Source: Blautia sp.
GTDB taxonomy: Bacteria > Bacillota > Clostridia > Lachnospirales > Lachnospiraceae
NCBI GenBank assembly: GCA_026169535.1
Contig: JAPFCU010000016.1
Span: forward strand, 1 to 64,000
DNA: 64,000 nt
Reading direction: 5' to 3'
The translations under genes and the position numbers were made by a program. Positions 33,574 through 42,679 of the stretch are shown here, piece by piece (the stretch's first letter is position 1; every line of letters starts with the position of its first letter). A model generated the notes under the pieces. That model was not told where the DNA came from. It ran no database searches and worked only from the letters and a program-made list of their open reading frames with translations.

Positions 33574-34313
33574 TTGTCCACCTCATTTGTGAATGGTTCT
33601 ACTAATACTACTGCAATATTATCCTTACCGCCATTCCGGTTCGCTTCTCCCAGAAGCGCTTCACCTTTCTGCGGCAGATCTTTTGTTTCATCCAATATGA
33701 TCTCCTGGATCTTACTGTCCTCCACCATATTACTAAGACCATCCGAACACATCAAAATGGTACTTTCCGGTTCCAGTTTCAGGTCAAAGAAATCAATATC
33801 AACGATCCTCTCTGCCCCCAGTGCTCTGGTGATAATATTTTTGTCCGGATGATTCCTCGCTTCTTCCGGCTTAATCTCGCCCATACGGACCATTTCCTGC
33901 ACCAGAGAATGATCTTTTGTGATCTGATGGATCTGTCCCTGTATCAGGTACAGCCGACTGTCCCCTACATTTGCCACATATGCATAATGTCCCACAATGG
34001 TTGCTACTACAATAGTAGTTCCCATTCCTCTGAGGTCTTCCTCCTCCTGCGCACGGCTTAAAATCTCCGTGTTGGCAGTTTCTATGGCATGACGGATCAC
34101 CTTAACAGGGTTGAAATCCGCATCTTTCCGAATCTCGTTCACCAATATCTGAACTGCATGGGAAGATGCAAAATCTCCCGCGTTATGACCGCCCATTCCA
34201 TCAGCAACGACAAACAGATTGGGAAGATTTCCTACCGGATCTTTGGACACGAACACATAGTCCTGGTTCATTTTCCGCTTCTGCCCCACATCCGTAGCTG
34301 AATATACCCTCAT
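33567..34313 (-). CDS. stp: PP2C-type Ser/Thr protein phosphatase (Stp/PrpC)
   Basis: 248 residues. PP2C motifs: SATDVGQKRKMNQDYV, VADGMGGHNAG (metal Asp), GMGTTIV, VGDSRLYL, LMCSDGLSNMV and GGKDNIAVVLV. It reverses PrkC phosphorylation. It starts just before the end of rlmN and overlaps prkC, so the two regulators are made together. Confidence 0.97.
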   Translation of the reverse strand: MRVYSATDVGQKRKMNQDYVFVSKDPVGNLPNLFVVADGMGGHNAGDFASSHAVQILVNEIRKDADFNPVKVIRHAIETANTEILSRAQEEEDLRGMGTTIVVATIVGHYAYVANVGDSRLYLIQGQIHQITKDHSLVQEMVRMGEIKPEEARNHPDKNIITRALGAERIVDIDFFDLKLEPESTILMCSDGLSNMVEDSKIQEIILDETKDLPQKGEALLGEANRNGGKDNIAVVLVEPFTNEVDKC

Positions 34314-34314
34314 G

Positions 34315-35355
34315 TCACTTCTCTCTTTCTGTTTTTTCCATATATCTTTTTCTTAGCTGCCCACAGGCACCGTCTATGTCGCTGCCCATTTCTCTTCTAA
34401 TAGTACCATTAATTCCACATTTTTCAAGATTTATTTTAAAGTTCTCCACCGCCTGACGTGTAGAACGTATAAAAGAACGCTCCTTGACCGGATTTACAGG
34501 AATCAGATTTACATGGCAGTTCAGTCCCTTGAGCCGTGATGCAAGTTCCCGGGCATTTTCCGGGCTGTCATTGACTCCAGCCACCAGACTGTACTCAAAA
34601 GTAATTCTTCGTCCTGTTTTTTCAAAATAATTCCTGCAGGCTTCCAGCAGTTCATCCATACTATATTTGTTCGCAATAGGCATCAGTTCCCGGCGTTTTT
34701 CATCATTTGGGGCATGAAGAGAAACGGCCAGTGTCATCTGAAGTTTTTCTTCTGCAAGCTCGTACAGTTTCGGTACAAGACCACATGTAGAAACTGTCAG
34801 ATTTCTCTGACTGATATGGATTCCGCCTTCTTCTGTAAGAATATGGATAAATCTCAGAAGATTGTCATAATTATCCAGCGGTTCTCCGGATCCCATAACT
34901 ACTACATTAGAAACCCTCTCCCCTGTGGAGGCCTGGATCCGATATATCTGATCCAGCATCTCAGAGGGCAGAAGATTTCTGGCCAGACCACCTATGGTCG
35001 ATGCACAAAACCTGCATCCCATGCGGCAGCCTGCCTGTGAGGAAATACAAACTGAATTCCCATGCTTGTATTTCATAAGCACACTTTCGATCATATTTCC
35101 ATCACTGAGCCGAAACAGATACTTTCTGGTACCATCAATTTGGGAAATCTGAACATCCACTGTTTCCAGTGCTGTGATGGGATAATCTGCCAATTTCTGT
35201 TTCAGTCCTTTTGGAAGATTTGTCATCTCATCCCAGGATACTGCCAGATGCTCATGAAGCCAGCTGTAAATCTGTTTTGCACGAAAAGGTTTTTCTCCTA
35301 TTTCTTCCATCAAAGTTTTCAGCTCATCTATGGTCATTGATTTAATATCTGTCAT
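34315..35355 (-). CDS. rlmN: Dual-specificity RNA methyltransferase RlmN
   Basis: 346 residues from the ATG at 35355, which has GAAGGAAG upstream and avoids overlap with rsmB. Radical SAM cysteines are in AGCRMGCRFC; MGSGEPLDNYDN, VSLHAPND and INLIPVNP-like NLIPVNPV follow. The late catalytic Cys is in IDGACGQL. It methylates A2503 of 23S rRNA and A37 of some tRNAs. Confidence 0.96.
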   Translation of the reverse strand: MTDIKSMTIDELKTLMEEIGEKPFRAKQIYSWLHEHLAVSWDEMTNLPKGLKQKLADYPITALETVDVQISQIDGTRKYLFRLSDGNMIESVLMKYKHGNSVCISSQAGCRMGCRFCASTIGGLARNLLPSEMLDQIYRIQASTGERVSNVVVMGSGEPLDNYDNLLRFIHILTEEGGIHISQRNLTVSTCGLVPKLYELAEEKLQMTLAVSLHAPNDEKRRELMPIANKYSMDELLEACRNYFEKTGRRITFEYSLVAGVNDSPENARELASRLKGLNCHVNLIPVNPVKERSFIRSTRQAVENFKINLEKCGINGTIRREMGSDIDGACGQLRKRYMEKTEREK

Positions 35356-35359
35356 CTGT

Positions 35360-36712
35360 TTACTTCCTTCTGAATCTTGCAATAAAAAATCCATCTGTTC
35401 CATGTACCCCAGGCAAAAGCTGCAGATAGCCCAGACCTGTTGTTTCTGATCTCAGTTCTTCCGGTATATACGGATCGATGCTTTCTAATTTAAAAGGATG
35501 ATTATTCATAAACCACATCATATTCTCTTCATTTTCTTCCTTTGCGATCGTACATGTACTGAAGATCAGGACACCTCTTGGTTTCACATATTCTGCTGCT
35601 TTATCAAGGATATTTCTCTGAAGGATCACCAGTTCTTCCTGTTTCTGAGGTGTTGATCTGTATTTTATCTCTGGTTTTTTTCCTATTACGCCATAACCGG
35701 AGCAGGGAACATCTGCCAGAACAATATCCGCCTGACACTCGGAATCTACATCAAAAACCGTTGCATCCTTTACTTTGGCCTGTACATTGATAGAGCCTGT
35801 TCTGTGAATATTTTCTTCGATCAACCCCACCTTATACTGACTGACATCTCTTGCATCTACAGTTCCAAATCCTTCCATCTTATCGCCAATATGAAGGCTT
35901 TTTCCTCCCGGCGCTGCACAGAGATCGATCACATAGTCTCCTTTAGAAGGTGCTGCAACCTCGGCAACCAACATGGAACTTACATCCTGAACTGTAATTT
36001 TCCCTTCTATAAAAGCATCCAGGGCAAGAATATGATTAAAGCCTGAAATTTTTTTTGCATAGGGAAGGTAAGGCGCATCTTCCACCTTCACACCCTGAGA
36101 ACGGAGGCTTTCACAAATATCCTCCACTGAATTCAAATATGTACGGCAGCGGACAGTTAATGGTTTTTCCTCCAGAAAATCTCTCAGGATCTTTTCTGTT
36201 GTCTCTTCTCCATATATCTCCATCCACCGCAGGATCAGCGGCTCCGGCATAGAATATCTCACAGAAAGATATCTGACCAGATCTTTTTCTCTTGACGGCA
36301 GTTCCATCTGATCCTTATTTCTCGCGATTGCCCTCAGCACTCCGTTCACAAAAGGTTTCAGATTATAAAATCCTTTCTTTTGGGCCAGCTTTACGGCTTC
36401 ATTGCATACCGCACTGTCAGGTACACGATCCATAAATTTCATCTGATATACCGCACTTCTGAGGATTTCCCGAATAGGCGGCTTCATCTTGTCCACCGTA
36501 ATCTTAGAAAAAGAATCAATCATATAATCAATATAGATCCTGTACTCCAGGGTTCCCTCACATACTCTTGTTACAAAAGCTCTTTCCTGCTTAGGCAGAA
36601 ACTGATATTTGGACAAGGCATTTCTCACAGCAATATGGCTGTGCTCGCCTTCTTCATCAATCTGGAGAAGTATCTCCAGAATCATTTCTCTTGTGTTGAT
36701 GCCGCTAGTCAT
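35360..36712 (-). CDS. rsmB: 16S rRNA (cytosine(967)-C5)-methyltransferase RsmB
   Basis: 450 residues from the ATG at 36712. It has an N-terminal NusB-like RNA-binding domain, then a SAM methyltransferase domain: DLCAAPGGKSLHIG, ADVPCSGYGVIGKKPEI (catalytic Cys) and IFSTCTI (second Cys). AGGAGG lies in the end of yugP, which it overlaps by eight bases. Confidence 0.96.
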   Translation of the reverse strand: MTSGINTREMILEILLQIDEEGEHSHIAVRNALSKYQFLPKQERAFVTRVCEGTLEYRIYIDYMIDSFSKITVDKMKPPIREILRSAVYQMKFMDRVPDSAVCNEAVKLAQKKGFYNLKPFVNGVLRAIARNKDQMELPSREKDLVRYLSVRYSMPEPLILRWMEIYGEETTEKILRDFLEEKPLTVRCRTYLNSVEDICESLRSQGVKVEDAPYLPYAKKISGFNHILALDAFIEGKITVQDVSSMLVAEVAAPSKGDYVIDLCAAPGGKSLHIGDKMEGFGTVDARDVSQYKVGLIEENIHRTGSINVQAKVKDATVFDVDSECQADIVLADVPCSGYGVIGKKPEIKYRSTPQKQEELVILQRNILDKAAEYVKPRGVLIFSTCTIAKEENEENMMWFMNNHPFKLESIDPYIPEELRSETTGLGYLQLLPGVHGTDGFFIARFRRK

Positions 36713-37409
36713 CGTTTCTTCTTCCTCCTGCAAGTATCAAAAGTCTCAGAAGCTGCAGGATTGATCCGGCAAGCGCTGCCACATAAGTCATAGCAGCCGC
36801 CGTCAAAACCTTCCTTGCTCCCCTGTTTTCATCGCTGCCCAGGATTCCTGTTGTTTCCAGCATATGAAGCGCTCTGGATGAAGCATTAATCTCCACCGGA
36901 AGTGTTGCCAGCTGAAACAGCACAGCTAAAGAAAAAAGAACAATCCCGGCTGTGATCAGAGGTCTTGCACTCATAACAAGTCCCAGAAAGAAAATCGGCC
37001 AGGACAGAGTACTTCCCAGATTTGCCGCCGGTACGATCGCACTTCTGATTTCCAGCGGAGCATAATGAATGGCATGCTGGATGGCATGTCCACATTCATG
37101 TGCCGCAACTCCAACAGCCGCCAGCGAAGTCTGTCCGTAAATATCCTGTGAAAGATTTACTGTTTTTGTCCTTGGATCATAATGATCTGTAAGACTGCCG
37201 CTGACAGCTCTTACCTGAACATCTGTGATCCCTGCAGCCTGAAGGATTCTTCTTGCTGCCTGCTCTCCGGTAAGCCCGGAAGCACTCCTGACTGTTCTGT
37301 ATTTTGCAAATGTACTTCTAAGCTTTGCAGAAGCAAACAATGAAAGAATCATTCCCAGAATCAATAGTATATATGTTCTGTCAAAACCATAAAATCCGTA
37401 TCCGTACAT
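36705..37409 (-). CDS. YugP-type zinc metallopeptidase
   Basis: 234 residues. Membrane segments flank the zinc motif VAAHECGHAIQH (HExxH type). The N-terminal GLTGEQAARRIL and PVEINASSRAL are typical of the YugP/Zn_peptidase_2 family. The substrate is unknown; it acts at the membrane. It sits in the fmt-yugP-rsmB order common in Clostridia. Confidence 0.92.
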   Translation of the reverse strand: MYGYGFYGFDRTYILLILGMILSLFASAKLRSTFAKYRTVRSASGLTGEQAARRILQAAGITDVQVRAVSGSLTDHYDPRTKTVNLSQDIYGQTSLAAVGVAAHECGHAIQHAIHYAPLEIRSAIVPAANLGSTLSWPIFFLGLVMSARPLITAGIVLFSLAVLFQLATLPVEINASSRALHMLETTGILGSDENRGARKVLTAAAMTYVAALAGSILQLLRLLILAGGRRNDD

Positions 37410-37413
37410 TCTG

Positions 37414-38361
37414 TCACTCCTTATGATCTTTCAGCATTGTCCCTGTTTCAACAGGATATCCACGAAGAAAAGCAGCTGCATCCATACGTTTTTTTCCTTC
37501 AAGCTGTATTTCTTTCAGTATAAGACTGCCCTGTCCGCAGATCACATGAATTCCTTCTTTATCCGTTCCTGTAACCGTACCCGGCTCTTCCTGCCCGGAA
37601 ACATTCTGTTCAACTGCTGCTTTCCATACCTTTAAGGATTTTCCATTAAGGAAAGTATATGCACTTGGCCATGGATCCATACCTCTGATAAGACGCTCCA
37701 GTTCTTCTGCACTTTTGTGAAAATCAAGAAGTCCCATCTGTTTTGTGATCATTCCCGCATAAGGCGTGGGACTTTCCTCCGGCTGTGGTTCATAAACTGC
37801 CGTTCTGTCAAAAATAGAAGGAAGCGTTTTTACGAGAAGTTCTGCTCCCAGATCTGCAAGCCTGTCAAAAAGGCTACCGCCTGTCTCATCTTTTGTCAGT
37901 AAAACCGATGCCTGTGAAATCATATCTCCTGTATCAAGACCAGTCCCCATTTTCATGATCGTAATTCCCGCTTCTTCATCCCCATTGATCACAGCCTGCT
38001 GAATAGGAGCTGCTCCTCTGTATTTAGGAAGGAGAGATGCGTGAATATTGATACAGCCAAATTCCGGCATATCCAGGATTTCTTTGGGAATGATCTGCCC
38101 AAAAGCTGCCACAATAATGATATCTGGTCCAATTTCTTTTAAAGTTTCTACAAATTCCGGTTCCCGGACTTTCTTGGGCTGATAAACAGGAATTCTATGT
38201 TTCAGCGCCTCTTCTTTAACCGGAGTCGGAACAAGCGTTTTTCCTCTCCCCTTTGGTTTATCCGGCTGTGTGACCACGCCAGCCACCTCATATCCTGCAT
38301 CCACTAGGGCTGCAAGAGCCGGAACTGCAAAGTCCGGTGTTCCCATATAAACAATTTTCAT
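37414..38361 (-). CDS. fmt: Methionyl-tRNA formyltransferase
   Basis: 315 residues. MKIVYMGTPDFAVPAL, INIHASLLPKYRGAAPIQ (catalytic Asn/His) and GITIMKMGTGLDTGD are diagnostic, with a C-terminal OB domain. It formylates initiator Met-tRNA. It is five bases after def, its functional partner. Confidence 0.98.
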   Translation of the reverse strand: MKIVYMGTPDFAVPALAALVDAGYEVAGVVTQPDKPKGRGKTLVPTPVKEEALKHRIPVYQPKKVREPEFVETLKEIGPDIIIVAAFGQIIPKEILDMPEFGCINIHASLLPKYRGAAPIQQAVINGDEEAGITIMKMGTGLDTGDMISQASVLLTKDETGGSLFDRLADLGAELLVKTLPSIFDRTAVYEPQPEESPTPYAGMITKQMGLLDFHKSAEELERLIRGMDPWPSAYTFLNGKSLKVWKAAVEQNVSGQEEPGTVTGTDKEGIHVICGQGSLILKEIQLEGKKRMDAAAFLRGYPVETGTMLKDHKE

Positions 38362-38366
38362 TTTTC

Positions 38367-38843
38367 TTATACCTCGTCATCATCATATACAGTTCTGTGA
38401 AGCTCTCCCTCCACCAGATCTGTATACATTTTTCCATCCAGATGGTCAATTTCATGGCAGAAAGCTCTTGCGAGAAGTTCTGTCCCTTCATAGATCACTT
38501 CTTCCATATTCTCATCCAGAGCCTTTACCTTTACATAATTTGGTCTTGTTACCTGCCCTGCCATTCCAGGAACACTAAGACAGCCTTCATCTCCGGTCTG
38601 CTCTCCGGAGGTTTCCAGGATTTCAGGATTGATCAATACGATAGGTCCGTCGCCTACATCAATGGTCACAAGCCTTTTTAAAATTCCCACCTGAGGAGCA
38701 GCCAGTCCCACTCCCATAGATTCATACATAGTGTCCAGCATATCAAAGATCAGTGTACGAATCTTCTGATTCATCTCTGTAACTGGTCTGCTGACCTTTC
38801 TTAATACAGGATCTCCCTCAGTTCTTATTGTTCTCAGTGCCAT
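38367..38843 (-). CDS. def: Peptide deformylase
   Basis: 158 residues. Motifs GVGLAAPQVG, EGCLSVPG and CHEIDHLDG (HExxH) supply the metal ligands Cys and two His. It removes the formyl group from new proteins. GGAG lies nine bases before the ATG. Confidence 0.98.
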   Translation of the reverse strand: MALRTIRTEGDPVLRKVSRPVTEMNQKIRTLIFDMLDTMYESMGVGLAAPQVGILKRLVTIDVGDGPIVLINPEILETSGEQTGDEGCLSVPGMAGQVTRPNYVKVKALDENMEEVIYEGTELLARAFCHEIDHLDGKMYTDLVEGELHRTVYDDDEV

Positions 38844-38869
38844 AATTTTTCTCCTTTTTTATGTAGTTA

Positions 38870-41089
38870 TCATTGGTAGTCAAACATAATATATAATTTC
38901 CGGAAACCGGAATTAATTTCAATATATTTTCCTATTTTATTTTTCATATCCATCAGAACTTTTTCTTCTGCGTGCTTCATATAAAGAACTTTACGATATA
39001 CATCATTCACTTTTCCTACCGAAGCCCATGCAGGCCCTATAATATGCAGTTCTTTCCCGGGGCTTATCCTTTCTGCAAATTTTCTGAGAAACTCCATTCC
39101 TTTTTCCAGAAGCTCCTCATCCTGACCGCTTGCAAGAATGGAAAGCATATGCGCTGCCGGAGGATAATCCAACAGCATACGATAGCTCATCTCTTCCTGA
39201 TAAAATCTCTGGTAATCCTGAGCCGCTGCTGCCTGTATGCTGTAATGCTCCGGATGATAGGTCTGTATAAAAGCTTCCCCCACCTTGCGTCCTCTTCCGG
39301 AACGCCCTACCGCCTGGGTCAAAAGCTGAAATGTTCTTTCTCCGCATCGATAATCTGCCATATTCAGGGAAAGATCTGCCGCAACAGCTCCCACCAGGGT
39401 CACTTCCGGAAAATCATGACCTTTTACGATCATCTGGGTACCTACCAGAATGTCTGCCTCATGAGCTGCAAAAGATGCCAGAATTTCCTCATAGCTGCCT
39501 TTTGTTCTTGTGGTGTCATAATCCATTCTCAGAACCCTGGCTTCTGGAAATGTCTTTTTGAGGATCTGCTCAATCTGCTGAGTGCCTGCCTTAAACCCTC
39601 CAATATATGGCGAACCGCAGGAAGGGCAGATATCCGTTTTCGGACGTTGATAGCCGCAGTAATGACAGATCATTTTTCCATTGTTATGCTCCGAAAGAGC
39701 CACATCACAATGGGGACACTTCAATACTTCTCCACAGGAACGGCAGGATACAAATCCGGCATAGCCCCGGCGATTCAAAAACAGCATGGTCTGTTCTCCG
39801 GCTTTCAGTCTTTCCCCAATAGCATCCGTAAGCTTTCTGCTGAGGACAGAACGATTTCCTGCCTTTAATTCTTCCCGTAAATCTATAATCGATACACCGG
39901 GAAGAGGACGATCTTCAAATCTTGCATCCATTTTTACAAGTGCAAACTCTCCGGATACAGCTTTTGTATAGGCTTCCAGAGAAGGAGTGGCTGATCCCAG
40001 GATCACTTTCGCTCCCTCCATGCAGGCACGCTGCACAGCTGTTTCACGGGCATGATATCTGGGACTGCTCTCACTTTTGTATGTCTGCTCATGCTCTTCA
40101 TCGATAATAATCAGACCCAGTTTGGAAAAAGGCGTAAAGAGAGCGGATCGAGGTCCTACCATGATCTGAATTTCACCTCGCCGTGCTCTTTTAAACTGAT
40201 CATATCTCTCTCCCTGAGAAAGCCGGGAGTTTAACACGGAAACCTTATCTCCAAACCATCCATAAAACCGTCTTACCGTCTGATAAGTCAGGGCAATTTC
40301 CGGAATCAGCATGATCACCTGTCTGCCCTCCCCGATGACTTGTTCAATAAGCTTCATATAGACCTGTGTTTTTCCACTTCCTGTAACTCCATGAAGAACA
40401 ACAGGACGGGAATCCGGCTTTTTCCATTCCTGCTGAATCTCTTCCAGGGCTTTTTTCTGTACAGGACTGAGCACCGACATCTGTTCTCTTGGAATACTAT
40501 CCCCTTTTACCGGTATACGACATACCTCATCCTGCTCTATACGGAGTACTCCCTGTGCAGTCAAAGGCTTCAATACCGAAGCCGATATCTTCAATTCTGC
40601 ACAGGCCTGTGTATAATCCAGCGGATTTCTTTCCAGAAGAGCACGGATCACTCTTGCTCTTGCCCTGCATCTTCCGGCTTCCAGAGTCCCTGCCAGTTCT
40701 TCCGCCTCTTTTCTGTCTATATTCAGATATAAAAATCTTTTTTCCTTTGCCTTTATCTTTTCCCGCATGGGAATAACTGTCTTTAAGCACTGTGCCATAG
40801 TGGCTCCATATCTGCTGCTCATCCATGCAGCCAGCGATACAAGACGTGCCTCTGTGGTTTCCTCACTGCTCATAAGTCTCAGCAAAGCTTTCATCTTTTC
40901 CGGAGAAACTTTCGGTTTTTCTGAAAGTCCGATCACATAACCTTTCCGTTCACAGTTTCCATTTCCAAAAGGAATGGCAGCAACCATTCCAATACGGATC
41001 TCTCCCTCCAGTTCCCTGGGTACCAGATACTGAAAACTTCGATCCAGCTTTTCATGGGAGATATCCACGATGATATCCGCATAAATCAT
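38870..41089 (-). CDS. priA: Primosomal protein N' (PriA helicase)
   Basis: 739 residues from the ATG at 41089. N-terminal 3' DNA-binding domain (RSFQYLVPRELEG). Helicase motifs follow: Walker A HGVTGSGKTQVYM, DEEH box IIDEEHEQTYK and GSATPSLE. Zinc cysteines lie in CRSCGEVLKCPHC and CHYCG...CPSCGS, and VGTQMIVKGHDFP comes after. It restarts collapsed replication forks. It follows murE after 19 bp. Confidence 0.97.
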   Translation of the reverse strand: MIYADIIVDISHEKLDRSFQYLVPRELEGEIRIGMVAAIPFGNGNCERKGYVIGLSEKPKVSPEKMKALLRLMSSEETTEARLVSLAAWMSSRYGATMAQCLKTVIPMREKIKAKEKRFLYLNIDRKEAEELAGTLEAGRCRARARVIRALLERNPLDYTQACAELKISASVLKPLTAQGVLRIEQDEVCRIPVKGDSIPREQMSVLSPVQKKALEEIQQEWKKPDSRPVVLHGVTGSGKTQVYMKLIEQVIGEGRQVIMLIPEIALTYQTVRRFYGWFGDKVSVLNSRLSQGERYDQFKRARRGEIQIMVGPRSALFTPFSKLGLIIIDEEHEQTYKSESSPRYHARETAVQRACMEGAKVILGSATPSLEAYTKAVSGEFALVKMDARFEDRPLPGVSIIDLREELKAGNRSVLSRKLTDAIGERLKAGEQTMLFLNRRGYAGFVSCRSCGEVLKCPHCDVALSEHNNGKMICHYCGYQRPKTDICPSCGSPYIGGFKAGTQQIEQILKKTFPEARVLRMDYDTTRTKGSYEEILASFAAHEADILVGTQMIVKGHDFPEVTLVGAVAADLSLNMADYRCGERTFQLLTQAVGRSGRGRKVGEAFIQTYHPEHYSIQAAAAQDYQRFYQEEMSYRMLLDYPPAAHMLSILASGQDEELLEKGMEFLRKFAERISPGKELHIIGPAWASVGKVNDVYRKVLYMKHAEEKVLMDMKNKIGKYIEINSGFRKLYIMFDYQ

Positions 41090-41108
41090 GCAAACTCTCT
41101 TTCTTCCG

Positions 41109-42578
41109 TCAATTCTGTCTGTTGTCTTCTGCAAGTATCTCTGCAATCAGAACACGTTCATCCATTGGATACTTCTTTCCTTCGATCTCCTGATAATCTT
41201 CGTGCCCTTTGCCGGCAAGTACAATGATATCACCTGGTTCTCCGTGATGAATGGCATAAGCAATGGCTTCTTTTCTGTCAATGATCTCCACATATTTTCC
41301 ATCTGTTCTGGAAATACCTGTTTTGATATCATCAATGATTGCCTGTGGATCTTCAAATCTCGGATTATCTGAAGTAATGATCGTCAGGTCCGCAAGCTGT
41401 CCGGATACTTCACCCATTTCATACCGACGTGATTTTGCACGGTTCCCTCCGCATCCAAAAAGACATACCAGTCTGTGAGGATGATATTCTCTCAGTGTTG
41501 TCAGAAGACTTTCCAATGCCATTGCATTGTGTGCATAATCGATCATCAGGGTAAACTCATCAGAAACCTTGACTGTTTCGATTCTTCCTTTTACTTTTGC
41601 CACTTTAAGGGCACGAATGATATTTTCCTGGGATACCTGAAAATGACGACAGATCGCAATGGCAGTCAGCGAATTATATATACTGAATTTTCCCGGAATA
41701 TCAATCTCTACCGGAAATTCCAGCAGACCTTTCAACTGATAGGAAATACCCAGATACCCTTTTCCACCTACCATATGAGCATCTTCCGCCCGAAGGTCTG
41801 CCTGTGATGAAAATCCATAGGTTTCCAGTTTACATGTATGACCTTCAATAATCCTGTCAAAATGCTCGTCATCTCTGTTTACGATTCCAACTCTGCACTG
41901 ACGCAAAAGCATAGATTTACAGGAAAGGTAATGCTCAAAATCTCTATGTTCATTAGGTCCGATATGGTCAGGCTCAATATTTGTAAAAATACCATAGTCA
42001 AAGACAAACCCCTGAGTTCTGTGAAGCATCAGTCCCTGAGAAGAAACCTCCATAACAACACAGTCACAGCCTGCGTCTGCCATCCTGCGGAAATATTCCT
42101 GCACTACATAGGACTCCGGAGTTGTATTTGCAGCAGGAATCACCTCGTCTCCTATGATTGCTTCAATGGTACCGATCAGGCCCACCTTATATCCGGCATT
42201 TTCCAGAATAGACTTTACCATATAGGTAGTTGTTGTTTTTCCTTTAGTTCCGGTAATTCCAATTGTCTTCAGCTGTTCTGCCGGATGGCCAAAATATGCA
42301 GCGGAAATAAATGCCATTGCATAACGTGTATCTTTTACAAGAATCACGGTAACATCCTCAGGTACCTGGACTTCTTCCTCCACCACAAGTGTCCTGGCAC
42401 CTTTGGCGATCACATCCGGGATAAATTTGTGTCCGTCCACAACAGCCCCGCGGATGCAGATAAAAAGAGAATCTTCCTGAACCTTACGGGAGTCATAGAC
42501 AACAGTACTCACTTCCTGCTCTGTACTTCCCTGACAGCAGGTGTATTCTAAGCGTTCTAATAATGCTGATACTTTCAT
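41109..42578 (-). CDS. murE: UDP-MurNAc-tripeptide synthetase MurE (meso-diaminopimelate type)
   Basis: 489 residues from the ATG at 42578 (GGAGG upstream). GITGTKGKTTTTYMV ATP loop, NTTPESYVVQEYF, MEVSSQGL, and IDYAHNAMALE. The DNPR motif (ITSDNPRFEDP) is the marker for meso-diaminopimelate addition, which agrees with dapF in this window. It is separated from the main division cluster and heads the priA operon. murF, murG and murC are not in the window. Confidence 0.96.
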   Translation of the reverse strand: MKVSALLERLEYTCCQGSTEQEVSTVVYDSRKVQEDSLFICIRGAVVDGHKFIPDVIAKGARTLVVEEEVQVPEDVTVILVKDTRYAMAFISAAYFGHPAEQLKTIGITGTKGKTTTTYMVKSILENAGYKVGLIGTIEAIIGDEVIPAANTTPESYVVQEYFRRMADAGCDCVVMEVSSQGLMLHRTQGFVFDYGIFTNIEPDHIGPNEHRDFEHYLSCKSMLLRQCRVGIVNRDDEHFDRIIEGHTCKLETYGFSSQADLRAEDAHMVGGKGYLGISYQLKGLLEFPVEIDIPGKFSIYNSLTAIAICRHFQVSQENIIRALKVAKVKGRIETVKVSDEFTLMIDYAHNAMALESLLTTLREYHPHRLVCLFGCGGNRAKSRRYEMGEVSGQLADLTIITSDNPRFEDPQAIIDDIKTGISRTDGKYVEIIDRKEAIAYAIHHGEPGDIIVLAGKGHEDYQEIEGKKYPMDERVLIAEILAEDNRQN

Positions 42579-42640
42579 TTCTATTCCTCCAAGAAACATG
42601 CGGCAGATTTTCTGCCTGCACATTTGATATACTCTTTTAT

Positions 42641-42669
42641 AGAATATCACACACAGGTGGCGTTTTCAA
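42641..42669 (-). promoter_or_regulatory. Promoter of murE-priA operon
   Basis: TTGAAA (42664-42669), 17-bp spacer, TATTCT (42641-42646). Confidence 0.6.
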
Positions 42670-42679
42670 TGTTTCGTTT